A DNA stretch of 64,000 bases from Flaviaesturariibacter aridisoli (GTDB lineage: Bacteria; Bacteroidota; Bacteroidia; Chitinophagales; Chitinophagaceae). Shown here one piece after another: positions 44,560 through 52,126 of the stretch. The position numbers and the translations under genes were made by a program. The stretch covers positions 124,001 to 188,000 of the forward strand of contig NZ_SKFH01000003.1 in assembly GCF_004343705.1 (NCBI RefSeq), read 5' to 3'. Positions within the stretch are counted from its first letter, which is position 1. Every line of letters starts with the position of its first letter. Under the pieces are notes generated by a model, which had not been told where the DNA came from, made no database searches, and saw nothing but the letters and a program-made list of their open reading frames with translations.

Positions 44560-46773
44560 ATGAACGACATCCGGAAGATCGCGCTGCCTTCGATCGGCTA
44601 CGGCTTTGTAGACCCGAAGTACCTGCCCGAGGGCGCGGACGAATACTACCTCCGCAATATGCAGAACCGCAGCGGCATTGAGTACCGCAACCTGACGGCC
44701 TACGAGATCGAGGTGCTCGTGCGCAACAACAACCGGTCCGACGACTGGAACAAGATCCAGGTCTCGGATGCCTTCAACGCCGACCTCGTGCGCAACTGCA
44801 AGTTTTTCGGGCTGGTGCGCATCGGCAAACTGGAAAGCGTGGCCCTGCGCCACCACAACGTGACCCACCCCGTGGGCCTCTACAACAGCACCATCATCTC
44901 CTGCGACTTTGGCGACAACGTTGTTGTCGACAACGTGAAATACCTGGCCAACTACATTACGGGCAACGAAGTAATGCTGCTCAATATCGACGAGCTGCAC
45001 ACCACGCAGGCCGCCAAGTTCGGCAACGGCATCCTGAAAGACGGCGAAGACGAAAGCATCCGCGTGTGGCTGGAAGTATGCAATGAGAACGCCGGCCGCA
45101 AGATCATTCCCTTCAACGGGATGTTGCCCGGCGATGCCTGGCTCTGGGCCAAGTACCGCGCCGACGGCGTTCTCATGGAGCGCCTCAAGGAGCTGACGCA
45201 GCTGCGCTACGACGCCCGCCGGGGCTATTATGGCAAGATCGGCGACCGTACCGTGATCAAGAACACCAGCATCGTCAAGGACGTGTGGGTGGGCTCGGAC
45301 GCGTATATCAAAGGCGCCAACAAGCTGAAAAACCTGACCATCAACTCCGCCCCCGACGCGATGTCGCAGGTGGGCGAAGGCTGTGAGCTGGTGAACGGCA
45401 TCGTGGGCTACGGCTGCCGCATCTTTTACGGGGTAAAGGCCGTGCGTTTTGTAACGGCTTCGCATTCACAACTCAAATACGGCGCGCGCCTCATCAACTC
45501 GTACCTGGGCAACAATGCTACGATCTCCTGTTGCGAAGTGCTCAACTCGCTCATCTTTCCCGCGCACGAGCAACACCACAACAACTCCTTCCTGTGCGCT
45601 GCGCTGGTAATGGGCCAAAGCAATATGGCTGCCGGCGCCACCGTGGGCTCCAACCACAACAGCCGCGCCGCCGATGGCGAGATCGTGGCCGGCCGCGGCT
45701 TCTGGCCCGGCCTCTGCGTGAGCCTGAAGCACAATTCCAAATTCGCCTCCTTCGCCCTGATCGCCAAAGGCGACTACACGAGCGAGCTCAACATCCCGAT
45801 ACCCTTCAGCCTGATCTCGAACGACGAAAGCAACAACCGCCTGCAGGTGATGCCCGCCTACTGGTTCCAGTACAACATGTACGCGCTGGCCCGCAACGCC
45901 TTCAAATACGTGGACCGCGACAAGCGTACGCGCCGCAGCCAGTATATCGAATACGACTACCTCGCACCGGATAGTGTGAACGAGATCTTTACGGCCCTGC
46001 GGCTGCTGGAACGCTTTGCGGCCCTGCACACGCGCGGCGGCGACGCGGGCGGCCTTTCGGAAGAAGCGCTCGAGGCCGAAGGCAGCCAGCTGCTCCAGGA
46101 GGGCAAGCTCGATGCGAAGGCCGGTATCCGCGCCTATGGCTTTGAGAACAACGCCCGGCAAACGATCCTTACCAAAGTGCCTGAATCCTGGCGCATCTTC
46201 CGGCAGCTGATTCACTATTACGCCGGCATTCAGCTGCTCCAATGGTGGGAGGAAAAAGGATTCCGCTCCTTCGCCGACCTAAAGGCCACCCTTCCAGAAA
46301 CCGTGGTGCGCGGCGACTGGCACAATGCCGGCGGCCAGCTGATGCCCGACACCTCCGTGCAAACGCTCATTGAAGGCGTCAAGAGCGGCGACTTCCGCAG
46401 CTGGAGCGAGGTGCATTCCTATTATGAATTGAACAGCGCATTATATCCCGAACAAAAGCGCAACCACGCGCTGGCGTCTTATTTCGAGCTGTGCGGCATC
46501 GACCGCGAAGGATTCGGGGAAACCGAGTTCCGGGAACTGCTCGGGCAGACGCTCGCCGTAAAGGAATGGATGGTCGCCGGCATTCGTAATGCGCGTGCGA
46601 AGGACTACGAGAACCCGTTCCGGAAAATGGTCTATGAAAGTGAAGCGGAAATGAACGAGGTTGTGGGCAAGCTCGAAGAAAACAGCTTTATCCGCCAGCA
46701 GGGCGAAGAGCTCTTGGCGCTGCGCCAGCAGGTTGCGCGCATCGTGAAGGAAGGCACCCTCGCAACAGCCTGA
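44560..46773 (+). CDS. DUF4954 family protein (left-handed beta-helix)
   Basis: 737 residues, the size of the DUF4954 family of Bacteroidota and spirochaetes. N-terminal signature NDIRKIALPSIGYGFVDPKYLP, then YRNLTAYEIEVLVRNNN. The middle (about 80-470) has many short hexapeptide-like strands (VGLYNSTIISCDFGDNVVVD, IKNTSIVKDVWVGSDAYIKG, GCELVNGIVGYGCRIFYGVK), as in acyltransferase or sugar-nucleotidyltransferase beta-helices. The C-terminal 250 residues are helical. Function unknown; the fold and the glmS neighbour allow a guess of sugar-nucleotide or acyl transfer, but no catalytic residue can be assigned. No signal peptide. Confidence 0.85.
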   Translation: MNDIRKIALPSIGYGFVDPKYLPEGADEYYLRNMQNRSGIEYRNLTAYEIEVLVRNNNRSDDWNKIQVSDAFNADLVRNCKFFGLVRIGKLESVALRHHNVTHPVGLYNSTIISCDFGDNVVVDNVKYLANYITGNEVMLLNIDELHTTQAAKFGNGILKDGEDESIRVWLEVCNENAGRKIIPFNGMLPGDAWLWAKYRADGVLMERLKELTQLRYDARRGYYGKIGDRTVIKNTSIVKDVWVGSDAYIKGANKLKNLTINSAPDAMSQVGEGCELVNGIVGYGCRIFYGVKAVRFVTASHSQLKYGARLINSYLGNNATISCCEVLNSLIFPAHEQHHNNSFLCAALVMGQSNMAAGATVGSNHNSRAADGEIVAGRGFWPGLCVSLKHNSKFASFALIAKGDYTSELNIPIPFSLISNDESNNRLQVMPAYWFQYNMYALARNAFKYVDRDKRTRRSQYIEYDYLAPDSVNEIFTALRLLERFAALHTRGGDAGGLSEEALEAEGSQLLQEGKLDAKAGIRAYGFENNARQTILTKVPESWRIFRQLIHYYAGIQLLQWWEEKGFRSFADLKATLPETVVRGDWHNAGGQLMPDTSVQTLIEGVKSGDFRSWSEVHSYYELNSALYPEQKRNHALASYFELCGIDREGFGETEFRELLGQTLAVKEWMVAGIRNARAKDYENPFRKMVYESEAEMNEVVGKLEENSFIRQQGEELLALRQQVARIVKEGTLATA

Positions 46774-46792
46774 TCCCGGACCTATATAAATG

Positions 46793-46822
46793 GAAAAGAG
46801 CCCTTCGTAAAGGGCTCTTTTC
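46793..46822. terminator. Terminator after the DUF4954 gene
   Basis: A 13-bp stem GAAAAGAGCCCTT/AAGGGCTCTTTTC with loop CGTA, between converging genes and usable in both directions. Confidence 0.85.
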
Positions 46823-46842
46823 GTATCGTCAACCAACGAGAA

Positions 46843-47085
46843 TTAGTGCTTCTCGGTAGAGGTCGTCGTCGTCGTCGAAGTGGTCTTCGTCGTGTCAACA
46901 CCAGCTTTCATAGCGGTGTCGCCGGTTACGGGAGCAGCCATAGCCGTGTCGGGCGTTACGGGGGCAGTAGTAACGGTGGTCGTGTCAGCGTGTACAGTCG
47001 TGTCAGCGGTCGTCTTGTTTTCCGAGCTGCTGTTGCAAGCTACCAGGGTAGCGGCGATGGCGATAACGCCAAATACTTTTTTCAT
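46843..47085 (-). CDS. Small Thr-rich lipoprotein
   Basis: 80 residues. The signal MKKVFGVIAIAATLVAC ends in a lipobox with Cys17 as the modified residue. The mature part is low-complexity: Asp-Thr pairs and poly-Thr (TADTTVHADTTTVTTAPVTP, TTKTTSTTTTTSTEKH), no fold expected. Small Thr-rich lipoproteins of this type are common in Chitinophagaceae and may be surface-exposed or a structural spacer; the role is unknown. It has the best promoter of the window at 47119-47149, suggesting strong expression. Confidence 0.8.
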   Translation of the reverse strand: MKKVFGVIAIAATLVACNSSSENKTTADTTVHADTTTVTTAPVTPDTAMAAPVTGDTAMKAGVDTTKTTSTTTTTSTEKH

Positions 47086-47118
47086 TTTGCGTAGCGGTTT
47101 TTAGTTAACTAATGGGCG

Positions 47119-47149
47119 CAAAGGTAATCGTCCGGGCGGATCTACCAAA
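47119..47149 (-). promoter_or_regulatory. Bacteroidota-type promoter of the Thr-rich lipoprotein gene
   Basis: On the minus strand: TTTG (47146-47149), a 19-bp spacer, and TACCTTTG (47119-47126). This fits TTTG-N19-TAnnTTTG exactly and ends 33 bp before the ATG. Confidence 0.8.
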
Positions 47150-47175
47150 TGCGCGCCGCACTAATTTTTCCACAG

Positions 47176-48483
47176 CTATTTTTTGCGGAAGAAAATGCGT
47201 ACCGGGACACCTGTGAAATCAAAATTCGAGCGCAGCTGATTCTCCAGGTAATTCTTGTACGGCATTTTTACTTCTTCGGGGAAGTTGCAGAAGAAGGCGA
47301 AAGAAGGAACAACCGTGGGCAGCTGCGTTACGTACTTGATGCGCAGCGTATGCCCGCGGATCACCGGGGCGTGGTAGGCCTCCACCGCCTTGAGCATCAC
47401 GTCGTTAAGTTTAGACGTAGCGACCCGACGTTGGCGGTTTTCGTACACTTTCAGCGCCATCTCGATTGCCTGGTAGATGCGTACTTTATCCTTGGCCGAA
47501 ATGAACAGAATGGGCACGTCGTTGAACGGTGCCAGGCGCTGCTTCAGCACTTTCTCGTAATCGCGGGCCGTATTGGTTTGCTTTTCAAGAAGGTCCCACT
47601 TATTGACCAGGACCACAAGGCCTTTACCCTTGCGGGCGGCGAGGCTGTAGATGTTGAGGTCCTGGGCAGCGATGCCTTTTTCAGCGTCGAGCAGCAGGAG
47701 GCACACGTCGGCTTCATCCACCGCCTTGATGGCGCGGATCACCGAGTAAAATTCGAGGTCCTCGTGCACCTTTGTTTTGCGGCGGATGCCCGCCGTATCG
47801 ATCAGCACGAAATCTTTTTGGAAAAGGTTGTAGCGGGTGTGGATGGTATCGCGGGTGGTGCCGGCAATTTCGCTGACGATGGTGCGTTCGGCGCCCACCA
47901 GTGCGTTGAGCAGCGACGACTTGCCTACGTTGGGCTGACCGATGATGGCGAACTTGGGCACGGCGTCTTCTTCGACGTTTTCCTCTTCAGCGGGGATCAG
48001 CGCGGTCAGGTCATCGAGCAGGTCGCCGGTACCGGAGCCGCTGATGGCGGAAATGAAGTGCATACGCTCGAAGCCGAGGCTGTAGAACTCGGAGGCCTCC
48101 AGCATGCGGGCGTTGTTGTCTACCTTGTTCACTACCATTAACACGGGCTTCGTGCTGCGGCGCAGCAGGTCGGCCATCGACTCGTCGAGGTCGGTAGTGC
48201 CGGTGGCGGCATCCACCACAAAGAGGATAGCGTTGGCTTCGTCTACGGCGATGCCCACCTGCTTGCGGATCTCGCGCTCGAAGACGTCTTGGGAGTCGGG
48301 CACAAAGCCGCCCGTATCGATCACGTTAAATGTCTTGCCGTTCCATTCGGCGACCCCGTACTGGCGGTCGCGCGTCACACCGGGAATGTCTTCCACGATG
48401 GCTTTGCGCTGCTCAAGCAGGCGGTTGAAGAAGGTGCTCTTACCGACATTCGGCCGGCCTACGATTGCTACTGTAAAACCCAT
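47176..48483 (-). CDS. der: Ribosome biogenesis GTPase Der (EngA)
   Basis: 435 residues with two tandem G domains: first P-loop GRPNVGKS (9-16) with DTGG and NKVD, second P-loop GQPNVGKS (182-189) with DTAGIRRK and NKWD, then a KH-like C-terminal domain. Der binds the 50S subunit and helps its maturation. It lies 72 nt downstream of era on the same strand, with a heptamer repeat between, so the pair probably forms an operon. An assembly-factor pairing of this sort is common in the phylum. Confidence 0.96.
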   Translation of the reverse strand: MGFTVAIVGRPNVGKSTFFNRLLEQRKAIVEDIPGVTRDRQYGVAEWNGKTFNVIDTGGFVPDSQDVFEREIRKQVGIAVDEANAILFVVDAATGTTDLDESMADLLRRSTKPVLMVVNKVDNNARMLEASEFYSLGFERMHFISAISGSGTGDLLDDLTALIPAEEENVEEDAVPKFAIIGQPNVGKSSLLNALVGAERTIVSEIAGTTRDTIHTRYNLFQKDFVLIDTAGIRRKTKVHEDLEFYSVIRAIKAVDEADVCLLLLDAEKGIAAQDLNIYSLAARKGKGLVVLVNKWDLLEKQTNTARDYEKVLKQRLAPFNDVPILFISAKDKVRIYQAIEMALKVYENRQRRVATSKLNDVMLKAVEAYHAPVIRGHTLRIKYVTQLPTVVPSFAFFCNFPEEVKMPYKNYLENQLRSNFDFTGVPVRIFFRKK

Positions 48484-48486
48484 AAC

Positions 48487-48530
48487 TCAATTTCAGATTT
48501 CAGATTCCAGATTCCAGATTCAATCTTAAA
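48487..48530 (-). repeat. Heptamer tandem repeat (AATCTGA type) in the era-der gap
   Basis: On the minus strand: AATCTGG, AATCTGG, AATCTGA, AATCTGA, AATTGAG, ending four bases before the der ATG. Related degenerate copies (TCAGATTTCGGATGTCGGAT) fill the rest of the 72-bp gap. Confidence 0.8.
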
Positions 48531-48555
48531 TCCGACATCCGAAATCTGACATGTT

Positions 48556-49425
48556 TTAGTATCCGTATTCTTTTAACAACAAATCGTTCTCGCGCCACTT
48601 GGGCCGCACTTTTACGAAGAGCTCGAGGAAGATCTTCGACTGGAGAAACTTCTCAATCTCCGTGCGCGCCTCCGAGCCGATCCGCTTGATCATCTTGCCA
48701 CCCTCGCCGAGAATGATGGCCTTCTGCGATTCGCGCTGTACCACGATGATGGCGCCGATCTTAATCAGCGTGCTCTTGTGCTTGAACTCCTGCACCAGCA
48801 CGGTGGCCTCGTAGGGAATCTCGTCCTGCAGGTACTGGAAGATCTTTTCGCGCACCATTTCGGCCACGAAGAACTTCTCCGGCAGGTCGGTCATTTCATC
48901 TTCTGCATAGAAGGCCTCCCCTTCGGGCAGCAGCTCCGTGATGGCATCGAGCAGTGTAGGCACACCGTTGTGGGTGAGCGCCGACAGGGTTACGATCCGC
49001 TTCGCGTAGGGCTTGTCCTTGAAAAAGGCCAGGGCCTCCTCGAGCTTTTCCTTCTTCGCCTTGTCCACCTTGTTGAGCACAAGCACACAGGGCACCCGCA
49101 GGCGGAGGGCGGAAAAAAGAACGTCGTTCTCCTCGAGGTTGTCCTGCACGTCTACGAGCAGCACGGCCACGTCGGCGTCTTCAAGGGCACTTTTCACGGC
49201 ACCCATCATCCGATCGTGAAGCTTATAGCGGGTTTCGCTGATAATGCCCGGCGTATCCGAGAAGATGATCTGGTAGGCGTCGGTGGTCAGGATGCCCTTG
49301 ATGCGGTGGCGGGTGGTCTGCACTTTGGGCGACACAATGGCCAGCTTCTCGCCGATCAGGGCGTTCAGCAGGGTACTTTTACCCGCGTTGGGCTTCCCGA
49401 AAATGTTGACAAAACCGGCTTTCAT
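48556..49425 (-). CDS. era: GTPase Era
   Basis: 289 residues. The G domain is N-terminal: P-loop GKPNAGKST, switch region QTTRHRIKGI, DTPG (SDTPGII), and NKVD (LNKVDKAKK). The C-terminal KH domain has VLVQEFKHKSTLIKIGAIIVV and LGEGGKMIKRIGSEARTEIE. Era binds the 3' end of 16S rRNA and assists 30S assembly. It is the first gene of an era-der pair; a -7 box lies immediately upstream of its ATG. Confidence 0.96.
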   Translation of the reverse strand: MKAGFVNIFGKPNAGKSTLLNALIGEKLAIVSPKVQTTRHRIKGILTTDAYQIIFSDTPGIISETRYKLHDRMMGAVKSALEDADVAVLLVDVQDNLEENDVLFSALRLRVPCVLVLNKVDKAKKEKLEEALAFFKDKPYAKRIVTLSALTHNGVPTLLDAITELLPEGEAFYAEDEMTDLPEKFFVAEMVREKIFQYLQDEIPYEATVLVQEFKHKSTLIKIGAIIVVQRESQKAIILGEGGKMIKRIGSEARTEIEKFLQSKIFLELFVKVRPKWRENDLLLKEYGY

Positions 49426-49430
49426 CGGCG

Positions 49431-49438
49431 CAAAGGTA
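49431..49438 (-). promoter_or_regulatory. Candidate -7 box for era
   Basis: The minus strand has TACCTTTGCGCC, a TAnnTTTG match only 5 bp before the ATG, so the transcript would be nearly leaderless if used. The -33 element is not clear. Confidence 0.45.
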
Positions 49439-49556
49439 AGGCCATCGGCGCGGACGGTCCGTTAAAATGCCCTGCCGGCCGCAGTTGACGGCCCCATTCC
49501 GGCAGTTGGCGCAGGCTGCCGGGGTCATGTCCCGGCCACCGGGAGACCTTTACACC

Positions 49557-50048
49557 ATGATCCAGCCAGACAACCTCCTACCCTATGCGCATCCCTCCGT
49601 TCCCGGCGGCATCCAGCAGCCGGGCACCCACGACTTCCAGGAGATCCTGGACGTGTGGGAAAACTCGGTGCGGGCCACCCACTACTTTTTAAAGGAAGCG
49701 GACATTTTGCTCTTCCGGGCGCTTATCCCCCAATACCTGGAGCTCGTTGACCTCTATTGTACCCGCGATGCCACGGGGGCCATTAGCGGCTTCCTGGGCG
49801 TCGCCGCCGCCAAGATCGAGATGCTCTTTATTCGCCCCGACCAGCGGGGCCTCGGCATCGGCGGTACGCTCCTGTCTTTTGCCCTACACCGGTTGGGCCT
49901 CCGCCGCGTTGACGTGAACGAACAGAACACGCAGGCCTGTGCCTTTTACCGGCATGCCGGGTTTACCGAGACAGGCCGCTCGGACAAGGACGGTATGGGC
50001 ATGCCCTACCCCCTGCTGCACTTTACCTACGACGCCGGCACTGCCTGA
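49557..50048 (+). CDS. GNAT family N-acetyltransferase (YjaB-like)
   Basis: 163 residues from the ATG at 49557. The start of the domain, DFQEILDVWENSVRATHYFL, is typical of the YjaB group. The acetyl-CoA loop appears as IEMLFIRPDQRGLGIGGTLL, and the last strand/helix as VDVNEQNTQACAFYRHAGF. It should transfer an acetyl group from acetyl-CoA to a small or protein substrate, unknown here. Divergent from era by about 130 bp. An in-frame ATG at 49527 is a weaker alternative start. Confidence 0.85.
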   Translation: MIQPDNLLPYAHPSVPGGIQQPGTHDFQEILDVWENSVRATHYFLKEADILLFRALIPQYLELVDLYCTRDATGAISGFLGVAAAKIEMLFIRPDQRGLGIGGTLLSFALHRLGLRRVDVNEQNTQACAFYRHAGFTETGRSDKDGMGMPYPLLHFTYDAGTA

Positions 50049-50086
50049 ACAGCGCAGTTGCAGGTGGATATAGTGCTCCTACGGAA

Positions 50087-50119
50087 AAAAGAAAGGCGCC
50101 CATTGGGCGCCTTTCTTTT
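50087..50119. terminator. Bidirectional terminator after the GNAT gene
   Basis: Stem AAAAGAAAGGCGCCC/GGGCGCCTTTCTTTT with loop ATT, between converging genes. Confidence 0.85.
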
Positions 50120-50129
50120 GGATGGTTGT

Positions 50130-50660
50130 TTACACGAGGCTTTTCTTTTTCTTGTCGCCCGACAGCAGCCAGGCTACGACACCTACTACGGCCAGGGTGG
50201 TAGCCACTTTGCGTACCAGGTGCCAGGGGGCGTGCTTCCACTCGGCCTTCCAGCCGTGCTCGGCGAAGATGTTGGGAATAATCCCTTTGCTGAAATCGTC
50301 GAGGTAGCCCTCGATGACGTTCACTCGGTCGGCGAAGATGAGCGGCAGCCAATGGCCAAAAGACCCTTCGCTGTACTTGAACGCATAGCGGCGGATGGCG
50401 CCGCTGAGGCCCGAAGGCGGCGTAGAGGTGCCGAAGACCGCTGTCACGTTGGGTCGCTCGTTTGACTTCAGTACTTCTACGGAAAGCGGCTGCAGCGTAG
50501 GCCGGTCGTAATGGATCCGCTGGTGATCATCACCCGTATAGTGCTTCATCGGGTACGTCGGCTCATTCTCGGGGTCGGCGTCGATGCCCCAGCCGTTGAT
50601 GTGCTTGTATTTTTCACGCAGGCTTTCGATGTCCTCTGCTGTTTTATGTACGTGTTCCAT
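50130..50660 (-). CDS. Hypothetical protein with C-terminal membrane segment
   Basis: 176 residues. The N-terminus MEHVHKTAEDIESLREKYKH is charged and helical; the middle (about 30-125) is soluble and holds PTYPMKHYTGDDHQRIHYDR and EGSFGHWLPLIFADRVNVIE. Residues about 149-168 (VRKVATTLAVVGVVAWLLSG) form one transmembrane helix followed by a basic end DKKKKSLV, suggesting a tail-anchored protein facing the cytoplasm. I do not recognise the family. It starts 8 bp from an octamer repeat; the Zn-dehydrogenase gene lies upstream on the same strand. Confidence 0.7.
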   Translation of the reverse strand: MEHVHKTAEDIESLREKYKHINGWGIDADPENEPTYPMKHYTGDDHQRIHYDRPTLQPLSVEVLKSNERPNVTAVFGTSTPPSGLSGAIRRYAFKYSEGSFGHWLPLIFADRVNVIEGYLDDFSKGIIPNIFAEHGWKAEWKHAPWHLVRKVATTLAVVGVVAWLLSGDKKKKSLV

Positions 50661-50668
50661 ATGGAAAA

Positions 50669-50713
50669 GTTTATTGGTTTTTTGGTCTGTTGGTTTATTG
50701 GCAACCAGTACCT
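50669..50713 (-). repeat. Octamer tandem repeat (CAATNAAC type) upstream of the hypothetical gene
   Basis: On the minus strand: GCCAATAAAC, CAACAGAC, CAAAAAAC, CAATAAAC, ending 8 nt before the ATG at 50660. Third copy of the family found at 4422 and 11219. Confidence 0.7.
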
Positions 50714-50734
50714 GCCAGCCAATAACCCAAACGG

Positions 50735-50752
50735 ATTACTCACTATTCATTA
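50735..50752 (-). repeat. TAATGAG-type heptamers at the stop of the Zn-dehydrogenase gene
   Basis: The TAA stop continues as TAATGAATAGTGAGTAATCC on the minus strand, the same heptamer family as at 4477-4524. Confidence 0.7.
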
Positions 50753-51901
50753 CGCAGCCGACGGGATGAGAATCGGCTTGATACAGTTGTCGCGCTTGGC
50801 CGAGAAGATGTGGTAGGCATCCGACACCTCCGCGAGCGGCACGCGGTGCGTGATAATCTCTTTGGGGTTGAGCCGCCCGGCCATCACGTGCTCGATCAGG
50901 CGCGGCAGGAGGCGTTTCACCGAAGCCTGGTTGGCACGGATCGTGAGGCCCTTGTTGACCACGTTGCCGATGGGCACCATGTTGAACGTAGGACCGTATA
51001 CGCCTACAATGGAGATGATGCCGCCTTTCTTCACCGAGTTGATCGCCCACTGGAGCGCCGTGGCCGAACCCGCCTGCAGCATGCCTTTGCGACCCGTAAG
51101 CGTTTGCAACATGGAGCCGGCGGCCTCGCAGCCTACCGCGTCGATGCAGACATCGGCGCCGAAATAATCCGTGGTTTTTTTGATGAACAAGACGGGGTCA
51201 GCGATCGACTCAAAGTTGTACGCTTCGCACTGGGCATAGCGTCGCACGAAGTCTAGGCGATACTCCAGATGGTCGATGACGATCACGCGGCCGGCACCGA
51301 AGAGCCAGGAGCATTTGGCGGCCATGATTCCGATAGGGCCGGCGCCGAACACCACAACGGTGTCGCCGGGCTTGATGCCGGCCATCTCGGCAGCCTGGTA
51401 GCCCGTGGGCACCACGTCGGTCAGCAGCACGGCGTCGTCGAGGTCCATGCCCTCGGGAATAATAGTGGGGCCTACGTTCGCATAGGGCACCCGCACATAC
51501 TCTGCTTGTCCGCCGTCATAGCCGCCCGCGGTGTGCGAATAGCCGAAGATGCCGCCGACCGCCGTGGCCTGCGTGTTCGATTCGTGGCAGTTGCCGAAGA
51601 GCTCCTGCTTACAGAAGGGACAGCTGCCACAGGCGATGTTGAACGGCACCAGCACCTGGTCGCCGACTTTGATGTGCGTTACTTCCGGTCCTACTTCTTC
51701 CACGACGCCGGTAAACTCGTGGCCGAAGGTCATGCCGACACGGGTATCGGGCACGAGGCCATGGTACAGGTGCAGGTCGGAGCCGCAGATGCAGGAGCGG
51801 GTGACGCGGATGATGGCGTCCTGCGGGTGAAGGATCTCGGGCATGGGCTTGTTGCGATCGGCGCGCACGCGGAAGGGCCCGCGAAAGTTCATTGCTAGCA
51901 T
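50750..51901 (-). CDS. Zinc-dependent alcohol dehydrogenase family protein
   Basis: 383 residues of the medium-chain dehydrogenase/reductase family. The catalytic zinc site is CICGSDLHLYHG and GHEFTGVVEEVG; the structural zinc site has CGSCPFC and GNCHESN. The Rossmann motif is VVVFGAGPIGIMAAKC. Extra length and the HESNTQ region resemble glutathione-independent formaldehyde dehydrogenase-like enzymes, but the substrate is not fixed. It is divergent from an orphan sensor kinase over a 225-bp gap. Confidence 0.87.
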   Translation of the reverse strand: MLAMNFRGPFRVRADRNKPMPEILHPQDAIIRVTRSCICGSDLHLYHGLVPDTRVGMTFGHEFTGVVEEVGPEVTHIKVGDQVLVPFNIACGSCPFCKQELFGNCHESNTQATAVGGIFGYSHTAGGYDGGQAEYVRVPYANVGPTIIPEGMDLDDAVLLTDVVPTGYQAAEMAGIKPGDTVVVFGAGPIGIMAAKCSWLFGAGRVIVIDHLEYRLDFVRRYAQCEAYNFESIADPVLFIKKTTDYFGADVCIDAVGCEAAGSMLQTLTGRKGMLQAGSATALQWAINSVKKGGIISIVGVYGPTFNMVPIGNVVNKGLTIRANQASVKRLLPRLIEHVMAGRLNPKEIITHRVPLAEVSDAYHIFSAKRDNCIKPILIPSAA

Positions 51902-52126
51902 GACAGATTTTGTTTTGTTATGAAATCACTCTTTGCGCGTGATGGAGCAGGCGGTTATTTCCGGTAAAAAGCATGCCAGTTAACTGGCATCCCTACGCGC
52001 AGATGCAGGCGGGAAGCCCATCCGCGCTGATTTCTTATTCCATGGCCACCACTAAGCACAATTGCTTAACGGCCCGAAAATCCGTGTGGATAGTAAAAAA
52101 AAGAGGGTACCTTTTCCTACGACTAA

